NCBI GenBank assembly: GCA_004376575.1
Contig: SOJN01000070.1
Coordinates: 21,775 to 85,774, forward strand
Length of the DNA: 64,000 bases
Source of the DNA: a candidate division TA06 bacterium
Lineage (GTDB): Bacteria; Hydrothermota; DG-26; E44-bin18
Direction: 5' to 3'
Positions 40,473 through 49,290 of the stretch are shown piece after piece; position 1 is the first letter of the stretch; each line of letters starts with the position of its first letter. The notes under the pieces were generated by a model. The model worked only from the letters and a program-made list of their open reading frames with translations, was not told the origin of the DNA and did no database searches. The translations under genes were made by a program, and so were the position numbers.

Positions 40473-41750
40473 GTGGCAGCGCTTAAGGAGAAGTTGAGGG
40501 AGAAAATCCCGGGCTGGCGTGAAAGGGCTGGTGGCTTGGTCAAGGAACACGGCGACCACGTCATATCAGATGTCACAGTCCGGCAGGCATATGGCGGCAT
40601 GAGAGGCGTGAAAAGCATGGTCTGCGACACGTCACTTGTTGAGCCTGAAGCAGGCCTGATCATACGGGGCACTCCTATCAAGGACCTGACCAAAAAACTT
40701 CCCGAGGAGATTTTCTTCCTTCTGTGCACGGGCGAGCTGCCGGATGCAGATGCCCTGAAGTCTCTTCAGGACGAGATGAGGGCAAAGGCGAAGGTTCCGG
40801 GCTATGTATGGAAGGTTCTGGAGGCGATGCCTGAGGATTCTCATCCGATGACCATGCTCGACACCGGCATACTGTGCATGCAGAAGGAGTCCATCTTCAG
40901 GAAGAAGTATGATGAGGGTGTTCAGAAGTCCGAATACTGGGAGTGGACTCTTGAGGACGCCATCTCATTGCTTGCTAAACTGCCGACGCTGGCAGCAGGA
41001 ATGTACAGGATGCGCTTCAAGAAGGGTCCTCGCATAGATCCCGATCCCAAGTTGGACTGGGGAGGCAACTACGCACACATGCTTGGCGCAAGTAACCATA
41101 AGGAATTCGCGAACTTCATGCGCCTGTATCTGGTTCTCCACTGCGACCACGAGGGCGGGAATGTGAGCGCTTTTACCTGTCGGACAGTCAATTCGGCTCT
41201 CTCCGACATCTACTACTCTCTGTCTGCTGGTCTGAACGGTCTGGCGGGGCCACTCCATGGTCTTGCCAACCAAGAGTGCCTCAGGTTCGTGCTTGGAATC
41301 CTGGAGAAGTTCGATAACAAGGTTCCGGGTGATGAGGAACTGAAGAAGTTCACGTGGGATGTTCTCAATTCCGGAAGGGTCGTTCCAGGCTACGGCCACG
41401 CTGTTCTGCGTGCTACCGACCCGCGCTTCAGCGCTTTCCATGCGTTTGGTCAGCAGGTTTGCCCTGATGATCCGGCGTTCAAGACGGTGGATCGGCTTTT
41501 TGCCCTTGTGCCAGACATACTCAAAGAGCACGGAAAAGCGAAGAACCCCTATCCGAACGTGGACGCGGGCTCTGGTTCTCTCCTGTACTTCTTCGGATTG
41601 AAGGAGTTGGACTACTACACCGTTCCATTCGGGATTTCTCGTGCCATGGGTCTCTGCTCCCAGGCAATCGAAGCGAGAGCAATGATGAGTGCTATTACCA
41701 GACCGAAGTCAGTGGTCACCGAATGGGTGAGTAAGGAGGTTCTGAGCTAA
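40473..41750 (+). CDS. Citrate synthase, mitochondrial (eukaryotic) type
   Basis: 425 aa. Condenses acetyl-CoA and oxaloacetate. The sequence follows the eukaryotic-type enzyme, not the GltA type: CDHEGGNVSAFT (first catalytic His), AGLNGLAGPLHGLANQE, NSGRVVPGYGHAVLR (second His) and KAKNPYPNVDAGSG (catalytic Asp). The frame opens at 40410, but GTG at 40473 lies 7 bases after AAAGGAGG, and the resulting N terminus is a typical LKEKLREKIPGW helix. Followed by a perfect terminator. Other TCA genes are not adjacent. Confidence 0.95.
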   Translation: MAALKEKLREKIPGWRERAGGLVKEHGDHVISDVTVRQAYGGMRGVKSMVCDTSLVEPEAGLIIRGTPIKDLTKKLPEEIFFLLCTGELPDADALKSLQDEMRAKAKVPGYVWKVLEAMPEDSHPMTMLDTGILCMQKESIFRKKYDEGVQKSEYWEWTLEDAISLLAKLPTLAAGMYRMRFKKGPRIDPDPKLDWGGNYAHMLGASNHKEFANFMRLYLVLHCDHEGGNVSAFTCRTVNSALSDIYYSLSAGLNGLAGPLHGLANQECLRFVLGILEKFDNKVPGDEELKKFTWDVLNSGRVVPGYGHAVLRATDPRFSAFHAFGQQVCPDDPAFKTVDRLFALVPDILKEHGKAKNPYPNVDAGSGSLLYFFGLKELDYYTVPFGISRAMGLCSQAIEARAMMSAITRPKSVVTEWVSKEVLS

Positions 41751-41778
41751 GCCCGATCCTCCTGGAGTATTCAGTGTG

Positions 41779-41808
41779 AGCAGCGCCCATTGTGGCGCTG
41801 CTTTTTTT
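41779..41808 (+). terminator. Rho-independent terminator of citrate synthase gene
   Basis: AGCAGCGCC (41779-41787)/GGCGCTGCT (41794-41802), 6-base loop, run of seven T. Confidence 0.95.
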
Positions 41809-41828
41809 GTGGCAATCGCCATGTGCAG

Positions 41829-42374
41829 CATGTTAATCTTGTTGAAGTTCTTCATCCGGGAGGTGAGATATGCGCCATTCCTGCTTACAAAGTGGTTGAC
41901 CTTGGGCTTGTTCACATACCTGAAGGGAGGAGACTGTTTCCAGAACTGACGACCATGGAAAACCTCATCCTGGGGTCGCTGCGGCCGGAGGCAAAGACGA
42001 AAAGGGCAGATTCATTGGAATGGGTGTTCGGACTGATGCCCAGGCTGAGGGAAAGAAAAAGCCAATTCGCGGGGACATTGAGTGGGGGAGAGCAGCAGAT
42101 GCTTGCTGTGGCAAGAGGACTGATGTCCAGACCCAAACTATTGATGTTTGACGAGCCATCGCTTGGCCTGGCTCCTCTTCTGGTGAAGCAGGTCTTTGAT
42201 GTCGTGGAGAAGCTCAGGACAGAAGGGATTACAGTCCTGATAGTGGAGCAGAATGTCCGACAGAGTCTCCAGATTTGTGACAGGGTCTATGTGCTTGAAA
42301 ATGGTAGGATTATTATGGAAGGAAGCAATCTGCTCGAAGACGACAGAGTCCGAGAAGCTTACCTGGGACTCTAA
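41829..42374 (+). pseudogene. Remnant of branched-chain amino acid ABC ATPase LivF
   Basis: C-terminal two thirds of a LivF-type ATPase: GLVHIPEGRRLFPELTTMEN, signature LSGGEQQMLAVARGL, Walker B LLMFDEPSLGLAP, VEQNV His-less switch region and the C terminus are intact, but Walker A and its strand are missing. The bases just upstream read VNLVEVLHPGGEICA, similar to the strand (xGExxxxxG) that precedes Walker A, then jump directly to IPAYKVVDLG, which suggests an internal deletion of about 45 residues. No other liv genes are nearby and a terminator separates it from citrate synthase. Non-functional as an ATPase. Confidence 0.75.
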
Positions 42375-42509
42375 TCTCCGCGACCCACTGCCGCCGGAAA
42401 TTAGGAAATTTAGAAAATGAGAAATTGAGGAAGTAGAATCCTGCCGACCTCGCCCCACGAGCCCCGGAGTGTTTTTGTAATCTGTAATTCGTGATGAGTA
42501 ATTTATTAC

Positions 42510-43829
42510 CTATCTCACTAGCAAGAGAAGTTTTGATTTAGTCGTAGTGGGTGATTCATACTTGCAGACATAAACTCCAGAGGGGACCTGTTGGCCATTG
42601 CGGTCGTCGCCTGTCCAGACCACGCTGTGCATGTCGACAGCGGGGACACCATCTACGAGTGTCCGTACAACCCTTCCAGCGACGTCGTGAATGGTCAGTC
42701 TCAGTCTTGTGTATCCGTCAGCGTAATAAGAAATTGTGCATGATTCATAGAAAGGATTGGGGCCCAGGCGCAGGATATTGTCTTCGCTTCTCAGCGAAAC
42801 TGGGCCTTCCGCCACGCCCACTCCCGTTATGACCCGTATGTATTCCTGTGGAAAAGGTTCGTCGACCCATCCCCCGGCGAAGTTCATGTAGTTCGCCCTT
42901 GAGGTTGGTAGAACCTCTACGGGTAGGAGGCCCGTGTCAGATGCGGTCACCCGGAAAGTCACACTCCAGTCTTCTGCAAGGCCCAGTTCTCCAACAGTCC
43001 ATTCTGCCGCTCTTCCCGCGACTCTATCGGGGACTATGGAGAAAGACCCGGGAACGTAGTTGAATCTTGAGTCGAGACGCTCAATGACCGACAGATGCCG
43101 GGCGGCAAGATACGTAGGAACCATGCGTATACTCTTTAGAATCTCAGGGATCATCGACAGGTCAGGGTAGTGCCAGTAGGTTTCACTGTCCGGCTCGCTC
43201 ACAATGAGTCTGAGTGTTTCCTCGCTCGCCGGGCTCCCGAAGCCCAGCGCGTAGATAAGAGTTCCTGAAGCCTTTGCATTCTGTGCAGCCTCAAAAGGGT
43301 CTGAGCCGCTCGTGGAAGAGCCGTCTGACAGTAAAAGTATCACTGGAAGATTGCTTTCCTTGCGGCGTGGGCTGGTAAGCTCAGCCTGAGCCAGATTGAT
43401 GGCATCTCCAAGGACAGTCCAACCGCCAGCCTTGAGACTGTCGATCAGAGGGAAAAGCATCCAATGGAGGTGACTCAGTTCACTCAACAGTACCGCATCA
43501 GTGCCAAACGCGACAAGTCCTGACTGCTCGGTCGTTGGGTCAAGACCCATGCAGATGCATCTGGCGGCAACTTTTGCAGTTTCAAGTGGAGCACCCTCCA
43601 TACTGCCCGAGACGTCAATCGCAAAAATGAGGTCTATAGCCATCGGAGCTATCGTATCGCCTATTCCTTCGACAGTCAGCGTAACCTCGGCCTCATCAGG
43701 GACGCCGGTGCCTGCGAGATAGATTTGATCCGGCCAAACAGACTTATCAGTTGTGACTCGTGGGAACTCATTGGAGGCCGCGGCTGCTGCAAGGAGTGCA
43801 CAACACAAGACTAGTGGAGGCCACTTCAT
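42510..43829 (-). CDS. Secreted von Willebrand A-domain protein with C-terminal sorting-type domain
   Basis: 439 aa. Signal peptide (1-19), short beta region, vWA domain from about residue 64 with MIDAS DVSGS (Asp72 to Ser76), TVLGDA and LLLSDG, then a beta domain (about 255-340) and a C-terminal FlgD-like domain (LGPNPFYESCTISY..., LTIHDVAGRVVRTLVDG, VPSGVYVCKYES). That last domain matches those of the proteins at 13558 and 54798. Extracellular adhesion or binding is likely. GGGGGAGG lies before the ATG. Confidence 0.88.
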   Translation of the reverse strand: MKWPPLVLCCALLAAAAASNEFPRVTTDKSVWPDQIYLAGTGVPDEAEVTLTVEGIGDTIAPMAIDLIFAIDVSGSMEGAPLETAKVAARCICMGLDPTTEQSGLVAFGTDAVLLSELSHLHWMLFPLIDSLKAGGWTVLGDAINLAQAELTSPRRKESNLPVILLLSDGSSTSGSDPFEAAQNAKASGTLIYALGFGSPASEETLRLIVSEPDSETYWHYPDLSMIPEILKSIRMVPTYLAARHLSVIERLDSRFNYVPGSFSIVPDRVAGRAAEWTVGELGLAEDWSVTFRVTASDTGLLPVEVLPTSRANYMNFAGGWVDEPFPQEYIRVITGVGVAEGPVSLRSEDNILRLGPNPFYESCTISYYADGYTRLRLTIHDVAGRVVRTLVDGVPAVDMHSVVWTGDDRNGQQVPSGVYVCKYESPTTTKSKLLLLVR

Positions 43830-44057
43830 TTTCTACCTCCCCCTTGAAGGTTAAACAAGCTCCATTCAGCGCATCACTTATACACTATGCTCCTGCCGGA
43901 TGTGGATATCAAGTCTTTTCTCATAAATCCTAGCCACTCACCCATTCCACTCCTGGCAGGTCGAGCGTGCGAACTGGCAAATACAAGATCTGCGATTCTG
44001 AACCTACAAACTTGACTCCTAGCATCTCTTCTGCTAGGCTCGCGAATGAGGTACATC

Positions 44058-44543
44058 ATGGACAAGGTAGAGTACAGGCCGATAGGAGTGATACACTCGC
44101 CTTTTAGAGAACCAAAGGGCGTGCCCATCCAACCGTCAGGGCGCAAGGGGATAAAGGGAACAGTTGAGCTTGAGCCACAATATGAGGTAGGCCTGAAAGA
44201 CGTGGAAGGGTTTTCCCACATAATTCTCATCTATCATCTACACTTATCGCAGGGGTATTCACTTGAGGTTTTGCCGTTTGTGGATCATGTAAAGAGGGGA
44301 CTTTTTGCTACCAGGGCACCGAAGCGACCCAATGCAATAGGCATATCCGTTGTCCCTCTGGAAAAGATAGAAGGAACCACGCTCTACATTTCTGACCTGG
44401 ATATTGTTGATGGAACTCCTTTACTCGACATAAAGCCGTATATCCCCAAGTTTGAAAAAACCGAAGATATACGAATAGGATGGCTGAAAGACAAGGTGCG
44501 CCGCACTGAGGACGCAGTCGCCGATGACCGATTCACTCCCTGA
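44058..44543 (+). CDS. trmO: tRNA (N6-threonylcarbamoyladenosine-37) N6-methyltransferase TrmO-like
   Basis: 161 aa, TsaA/YaeB family; methylates t6A37 in tRNA using SAM. Signature: RPIGVIHSPFREPKGVPIQP, FSHIILIYHLH, and FATRAPKRPNAIGISVV, followed by DIVDGTPLLDIKPYIP. The ATG at 44058 is preceded by GAGGT 6 bases away; the ATG at 44046 lacks an SD. Single gene, divergent from the vWA gene. In many anaerobes this family is clustered with metal or molybdopterin genes, but not here. Confidence 0.92.
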   Translation: MDKVEYRPIGVIHSPFREPKGVPIQPSGRKGIKGTVELEPQYEVGLKDVEGFSHIILIYHLHLSQGYSLEVLPFVDHVKRGLFATRAPKRPNAIGISVVPLEKIEGTTLYISDLDIVDGTPLLDIKPYIPKFEKTEDIRIGWLKDKVRRTEDAVADDRFTP

Positions 44544-44579
44544 CTACCCAACCCCCCACCCACGAAAATAGAGAATAAG

Positions 44580-44690
44580 ACCTGTAACCACGAGATTACA
44601 CTAGATTAACACAGAAAAACCCTGACCCTATGGCTAGTCCAGAGAAAAGAAATCTTGTGGTAATCCGTGAAATCTGTGGTTTCGTGTGGA
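44580..44690. repeat. CCACAGATTA palindromic repeat, inverted copy
   Basis: Starts AACCACGAGATTACACTAG-ATTAACACAG and ends AATCTTGTGGTAATCCGTG-AAATCTGTGGTT: an inverted, diverged copy of the tandem pair at 19325-19579. Confidence 0.75.
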
Positions 44691-44695
44691 GTGTG

Positions 44696-45370
44696 TCAGA
44701 ATGAGAATGCGGAGGGGCAGAGCTTGGCCAGGACGCACTCCGCGCACTTCGGTCTTTGGGCGTTGCACACCTTTCTCCCGTGCCATATCAGAAGATCAGT
44801 AATCCTTGCCCAATCCTTCGTGGGAGTGATTTGCATCAGGTCTTGTTCAATCTTGTTTGGATCTTTGTTCTTGGTGAGGCCCAGCCGTTGGCTGAGCCTT
44901 CGGACGTGCGTGTCTACAGCGATTCCTTCAATCACCCCGTATGCATTTTGAAGTACAATATTGGCTGTCTTCCTTGCAACACCCGGGAGCGTTAGCAGTT
45001 CCTCCATAGTCCTTGGGACCTGGGAGTCGAATCTTTCTATTAGGGCCGCCGAAGCTGCTCTTATGTTCTTTGTCTTGTTCCTGAAGAAGCCTGTTTGTCT
45101 TATTTCTTTCTGCAACTGCATAATGTTTGCTTTAGCATAGTCTTCAGGAGACTTGTACTTCTTGAACAAAACTGCGGTAACCTCATTCACCTTTGCATCC
45201 GTGCACTGCGCCGAAAGTATCGTGGATATGAGCATCTCTAGCGGATTCCTATGCTTCAACGCCGTCTTTGCGTCCGGAAACTCTTTGCTCAACACTCGGA
45301 TAATCCGGGTTACTTTATTTTTCAATTTGGGGTCGGGCTTTTTGACCCTGGTTTTCTTATTACCTGTCAC
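44696..45370 (-). CDS. nth: Endonuclease III
   Basis: 224 aa DNA glycosylase/AP lyase for oxidised pyrimidines. LISTILSAQCTDAKVNEVT, helix-hairpin-helix LPGVARKTANIVL with the catalytic Lys, VDTHVRRLSQRLGL with the catalytic Asp, and a C-terminal [4Fe-4S] loop CNAQRPKCAECVLAKLC with exact C-x6-C-x2-C-x5-C spacing. GTG start; a basic N-terminal tail (TGNKKTRVKKPDPKLKNK) precedes the domain. Confidence 0.96.
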   Translation of the reverse strand: MTGNKKTRVKKPDPKLKNKVTRIIRVLSKEFPDAKTALKHRNPLEMLISTILSAQCTDAKVNEVTAVLFKKYKSPEDYAKANIMQLQKEIRQTGFFRNKTKNIRAASAALIERFDSQVPRTMEELLTLPGVARKTANIVLQNAYGVIEGIAVDTHVRRLSQRLGLTKNKDPNKIEQDLMQITPTKDWARITDLLIWHGRKVCNAQRPKCAECVLAKLCPSAFSF

Positions 45371-45459
45371 CTATCGCCCTCTAAAACGAAATTGCGAAAT
45401 CACGAAATTCCACCTTCAGCCCCACCCTTGGAGAGCAAGAGGAAGGGGGAGTTTCGTAA

Positions 45460-46401
45460 TTAGTAATCACTAATTCGTAATTTGTTTACGTACTCAGTCG
45501 CGGCCATCCCTGCTATTGTTCCTTCACCACAGGCAATGACTACCTGTCTATACCTCTTTGAACGTATGTCGCCTACCGCGTATATGCCTGGCGTAGACGT
45601 CTCCATATTCTCATTGGTTATGATGTACCCCTGTTCATCCATCTCGACCACGCCTTTGGCGAGTTCAGAATATGGAAGAAATCCCGCGTATATGAAGACA
45701 CCTGAGGTTTCAAAGGTCCTCTCTTCTTCCGTTCCCCGATTCTTCACGGTCACCGACTCAACCACATCTTTGCCGTTTATAGAGGCGAGTAGGTGATTCA
45801 AGAGAAACTTCACGTTTGTGTTCTTCTGGAGCTGTTCTTCGAGTATCTTTTCTCCGGTCACATGAGGAAGAAACTCGACGATTGTGACGCTCTTCACGTG
45901 CTTGAGGAGATACTCGCTCTCCTGCAGTCCGGAGTTTCCAGCTCCCACGACTACAACGTCCTTACCCTTGTACAGCGGGCCATCGCAAGTAGCGCAGTAA
46001 GAAACCCCTTTGCCTGTGAACTTCTCCTCACCGGGAACGTTCAGCTTCTTGGGAACGCTACCTGAACCGATTATCACGCTGTAAGCCTTGTACTCGTCTT
46101 TGTCCGTCTTCACGCTTATAAAATGGCCAGCCTTTTCAATCTTCTTGACTTCCTTAAACTCAGAAATGTTAGCGCCAAACTTCTGAGCTTGGCTTTTGAA
46201 CTTATCCATCAGGTCCATGCCGTTTATACCTTCCGGGAAACCGGGGTAGTTCTCTAATAGATCAGTCGTGGCCGCGAGCCCTCCACAGACTGCTTTCTCC
46301 AGCACGATGGTGTCTAACCCACCCCTCGCCGTGTATATGGCCGCCGTCAGTCCCCCGGGCCCACCTCCGATTATGATCACATCGCGTACCTCTTCCCCCA
46401 T
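45460..46401 (-). CDS. trxB: Thioredoxin reductase
   Basis: 313 aa. FAD site IIGGGPGGLTAAIYTARGG, redox-active CATCDG, NAD(P)H site VVVGAGNSGLQESEYLL, and YAVGDIRSKRYRQVVIACGEG at the C terminus. Reduces thioredoxin; it could also feed the redox proteins of the arsenic island. AAAGGAG 5 bases before ATG. The NAD(P) preference cannot be read with certainty: the loop after the second GxGxxG (VEFLPH) lacks the HRRxxxR of NADPH-dependent enzymes, so NADH or another donor is possible. Confidence 0.93.
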   Translation of the reverse strand: MGEEVRDVIIIGGGPGGLTAAIYTARGGLDTIVLEKAVCGGLAATTDLLENYPGFPEGINGMDLMDKFKSQAQKFGANISEFKEVKKIEKAGHFISVKTDKDEYKAYSVIIGSGSVPKKLNVPGEEKFTGKGVSYCATCDGPLYKGKDVVVVGAGNSGLQESEYLLKHVKSVTIVEFLPHVTGEKILEEQLQKNTNVKFLLNHLLASINGKDVVESVTVKNRGTEEERTFETSGVFIYAGFLPYSELAKGVVEMDEQGYIITNENMETSTPGIYAVGDIRSKRYRQVVIACGEGTIAGMAATEYVNKLRISDY

Positions 46402-46503
46402 CTTAACTCCTTTTCACATGCTTACCCGACTTTACCACACGTTCACAGCAATTTCAAATTACAAATCTGTGGACGCAGCCCTATTTCGTTCTTAACGTAT
46501 TGT

Positions 46504-46953
46504 CTAGGAGGAGTTTCTTCTTTTTGGTCTGCTGAACTTTTTCTTGTTGAATTCTTCGGATTTCCCTTTCGGAATTGAGAGCGATTCCCAGGATTTAGCT
46601 CTCAGGCATTTCGCTATATATATGATTTGTCCAACGTGCTGCGCACAATGTGTCAGGTGTCGATTGATGGCCTCAACAACAGTATGTCCCTCGTTTCTTA
46701 TGTAGACAATCTTCTGCAAGTCATCTGGTTTCAATCTGCCAAGAGCTGAAAATAGAAAATTCCAACCTTTTTCCCAGATCAACAACATCCGCATATGTTT
46801 GACAAGGACGGCAATGCTATTCGATTCATCATCAGGCCGCCAATGGATTTCGCTATCACTTATCTGCGCAAACGCTTTGTCCCCCAACCTTTTGTAGTGT
46901 AGAAAGAGTTCTGTTATGTTATGCAGGTAGTTATGATCAATATCTTCTTGCAT
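46504..46953 (-). CDS. DUF1572/DinB-like protein with internal deletion
   Basis: 149 aa, start ATG at 46953 (the longer open frame has no family similarity). Begins EDIDHNYLHNITELFLHYKRL and continues with NSIAVLVKHMR, then directly MLLIWEKGWNFLFSALGRLK, VVEAINRHLTHCAQHVGQII and LSIPKGKSEEFN. In the DUF1572 proteins I know, about 35 residues (GNMxSRWTDFLTxDGEK... region) lie between KHM and the W-E-x-G-W segment; they are missing here without loss of frame. The His of KHM and the later HxxQHVGQI metal site remain. Function of the family is unclear (possibly thiol S-transferase-like). Confidence 0.75.
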   Translation of the reverse strand: MQEDIDHNYLHNITELFLHYKRLGDKAFAQISDSEIHWRPDDESNSIAVLVKHMRMLLIWEKGWNFLFSALGRLKPDDLQKIVYIRNEGHTVVEAINRHLTHCAQHVGQIIYIAKCLRAKSWESLSIPKGKSEEFNKKKFSRPKRRNSS

Positions 46954-47213
46954 TTTCTTCACAATTGCCAATCTCTTTTGGTTATTGCTAAGTGATTGTA
47001 CAGGCGGTTGCAGAATCTGTCCAGTACTGATGTTACTTCTTTCTGTGAGGCACAGATGCTGGCTCCGTCTCGATCCAAAACGCAAAATGAAAGCCTGGGA
47101 AGTCCAGAGTGGAGTACGGCAGAATCCAAGAAATCGAAAAACTACAGATATGAGGATATAAGCAAGAAATGGCTCAGGCTTCAGTGTTATTGTCACTTTA
47201 GTTGAGAAAAGTA

Positions 47214-47242
47214 TTGACAAGAAAATGTGTTAGGTGTACAAT
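47214..47242 (+). promoter_or_regulatory. Promoter of cold-shock gene
   Basis: TTGACA at 47214-47219, 17-base spacer, TACAAT at 47237-47242; leader of about 147 bases before the GTG at 47396, as in cold-inducible csp mRNAs. Confidence 0.85.
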
Positions 47243-47395
47243 GGAATTGCAGGTGAGAAGAGTTTTTGGGAGTGCGACACGCACTGCATGTCTTATACGC
47301 CGTGCGTGTTTGTTGTAGGGGCCGCAGAGAACGTGGACGCAGTCCCAGATTGGCTTACCACCTAGCGAGACTACGAGTAAGGAGGTGAAGTCGGA

Positions 47396-47602
47396 GTGCC
47401 CAAAGGTCGAGTTAAGTGGTTCAATGACCAGAAGGGATATGGGTTCATTGAGCAAGACGGTGGTGAGGACGTATTCGTCCATTTCTCTGCCATCCAAGGT
47501 TCCGGATTCCGCACCCTATCTGAAAATGATAAGGTTGAGTTCGAAATTGTCGATGGTCCAAAGGGGAAGCAAGCGACAAACGTGAATCGAGTAGAGGAAT
47601 AA
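47396..47602 (+). CDS. Cold shock protein
   Basis: 68 aa, one cold-shock domain. RNP1 is KGYGFIEQ and RNP2 DVFVHFSAI; starts with [11 protein letters not shown]. Binds single-stranded RNA/DNA and melts secondary structure. GTG start with AAGGAGG 10 bases upstream. Long leader and a 13-pair terminator make this a clean monocistronic unit. Confidence 0.97.
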   Translation: MPKGRVKWFNDQKGYGFIEQDGGEDVFVHFSAIQGSGFRTLSENDKVEFEIVDGPKGKQATNVNRVEE

Positions 47603-47623
47603 CGCCCTTTTTGGTTAAGATGG

Positions 47624-47665
47624 AGCCCCGGAAATCGCCGAGAGATGATTTCCGGGGCTTGTCAT
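47624..47665 (+). terminator. Terminator of cold-shock gene
   Basis: AGCCCCGGAAATC (47624-47636) pairs with GATTTCCGGGGCT (47647-47659), 10-base loop; the following TGTCATTTTGT is a weak T-rich tail. Confidence 0.85.
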
Positions 47666-47749
47666 TTTGTCAGAGCTCAAAATAGCGTGCCGTGTCTTGG
47701 TTTCAGTTTCATAATTTCCCAGTTTCGGAATTTCGGATCGTGGTATCGA

Positions 47750-47803
47750 GTAGGGGCGCGGCCTGCCCTCCGTAGCCACAGCGTAGGAGGGTTTCCGCGC
47801 CCA
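47750..47803. repeat. GTAGGGGCGCGG...CCGCGCCC palindromic element
   Basis: Copy of the family at 8107, 29837 and 63895, with GCGTAGGAGGGTTTCCGCGCC as its right part. Confidence 0.8.
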
Positions 47804-47817
47804 TCTTCTCTTCCTTG

Positions 47818-47846
47818 TTGCCGTCTTTCTTTAGATATGGTATAAG
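47818..47846 (+). promoter_or_regulatory. Promoter of DinB-like gene
   Basis: TTGCCG at 47818-47823, 17-base spacer, TATAAG at 47841-47846. Confidence 0.55.
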
Positions 47847-47871
47847 GAACGTGATGTGACTTGAGGGGGGA

Positions 47872-48369
47872 ATGATTGTGGGTGCCCCAGAAGGAAAGAG
47901 ATTGGCTGAATTATCAATTGCAGTAAGAGATTCGACTATAAGACGGTTGAGGCTCGTTCCGGCTGGGTCAGAGAACTGGAGAATCGAGAGTGATTCAATG
48001 AGTTTTGCAGATCTTGCCCAACACATCATTGATGCTGATGAGTGGTTGTTCAGAATGCTTGAGACGAAAAACCTCTCACCAGTGCGAGGCATAGCAGGGC
48101 TGGCAGACGTGAACAACCGAGACGAATACATTAAGTTGATTACTGATTTGAAGCGGACAGGCCAGATTCGCGAGGGACTACTTGAAGGTCTATCTGAAGA
48201 ACACCTGACTGAAATGATACATGATGAGAGGTTTGGTGGCAGAGTGAGTGCGTGGTGGATTATCGTCCGCGGAAACCTGGATTATGAGACCCATCATAGG
48301 GGACAAATAGCTGCGTACCTGAGAATGCTACATGCAAAGAACGAAGTTGGAACAGAGGTTACTGAGTGA
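47872..48369 (+). CDS. DinB-family protein
   Basis: 165 aa four-helix-bundle DinB/YfiT-like protein. The metal-binding His are placed as in the family: FADLAQHIIDADEWLF near residue 50 and DYETHHRGQIAAYLRML near the C terminus. Members are thiol-dependent transferases or of unknown function. GAGGGGGG lies so close to the ATG at 47872 that GTG at 47878 may be the true start. A second, deleted DinB-related gene lies about 0.9 kb upstream on the other strand, and a lipoprotein gene follows in the same direction. Confidence 0.82.
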   Translation: MIVGAPEGKRLAELSIAVRDSTIRRLRLVPAGSENWRIESDSMSFADLAQHIIDADEWLFRMLETKNLSPVRGIAGLADVNNRDEYIKLITDLKRTGQIREGLLEGLSEEHLTEMIHDERFGGRVSAWWIIVRGNLDYETHHRGQIAAYLRMLHAKNEVGTEVTE

Positions 48370-48399
48370 GAGATCGTCTGCGGAGGGTGGCCTAGGGTG

Positions 48400-49290
48400 A
48401 TGAAACTGAAAAAAGTGTCATGGCTGATTATGGTGGGAATGTTGGTGCTATTCTCTTCTGAGTGTGACAGACAGGACAGAATTGAGCAGGCTCTCAGACA
48501 GTATCAAAGCAGGACTGTGGTCAGGAATAGCAAGGGTAAACTGTTTCGAGTTGAAGATTACCGCCTCACCTCTTCAGACGACGGTGGCAGAACTTGGATT
48601 GGATTAAGTACCATACCCTCTATGGGATATGCGGTATGGGGATATTCCCTGGCCTGCGGAGATGACGATGTCCTTCACTTTGCTCAGGTGGGAGTGGGAA
48701 AGGGAAAGAAGGCAGTCTATGTTTCCAGGTCATTGGATGGTGGAAAGACCTGGATAGGTCCAGTTGTAGCGAATGATGAAATATGGGCTCAAAGAGAGGA
48801 TCCAGAGATCATCAGCAAAGGCGAAAAGGTCTTTGTGGTTTGGGTGGAAAGAAGTGAAAGAGCGCCAACAGGAGTGGCCAGGCCATCGGGCGTCTACTTT
48901 TCCTGCTCTTTCGACGGTGGAAGAAGCTGGAATGAAGATACCTGGTTAAGAGAGGGGGAGGATCCCTCGATCGCAGTCGGAGAAGATGGAACAGTATATT
49001 TGACCTATGTCGGTGGCAGAAGACTGAACATCATCTACATATCATATTCAGAAAACAACGGGAGAAGCTGGAACAGTGAGACTACGGGCGAGCGATTGGT
49101 GATTATCAAGGAGCCCTATGTTATTCCCGTCGGATCCACTCTATATTTATTCTGTCACGCGGTCGTACCAAGTTTTGCTCACATCACTCCTGGTGCAAGA
49201 CTTGACTACCAAACGTATTACCTGACATCTAATGATAGAGGGAAAAGCTGGAGTAACATGATAGAATGGAAGGAGGAAGGGAGGGATTGA
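48400..49290 (+). CDS. Sialidase-like (Asp-box) lipoprotein
   Basis: 296 aa. Hydrophobic N terminus ending FSSECDRQ (possible lipobox). Five Asp-box-type motifs: SSDDGGRTW, SLDGGKTW, SFDGGRSW, SENNGRSW and SNDRGKSW, spaced 45-80 residues, predicting a beta-propeller of the BNR kind. The catalytic Arg triad of real sialidases was not identified, so a binding or structural role is as likely as glycosidase activity. Its stop overlaps the start of the next lipoprotein gene (TGATG). Confidence 0.8.
   Translation: MKLKKVSWLIMVGMLVLFSSECDRQDRIEQALRQYQSRTVVRNSKGKLFRVEDYRLTSSDDGGRTWIGLSTIPSMGYAVWGYSLACGDDDVLHFAQVGVGKGKKAVYVSRSLDGGKTWIGPVVANDEIWAQREDPEIISKGEKVFVVWVERSERAPTGVARPSGVYFSCSFDGGRSWNEDTWLREGEDPSIAVGEDGTVYLTYVGGRRLNIIYISYSENNGRSWNSETTGERLVIIKEPYVIPVGSTLYLFCHAVVPSFAHITPGARLDYQTYYLTSNDRGKSWSNMIEWKEEGRD

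Noticed and set aside
44667..45473. Plus-strand frames opposite nth
   Set aside because: Shadows of the endonuclease III gene, which has all catalytic and cluster motifs on the minus strand.
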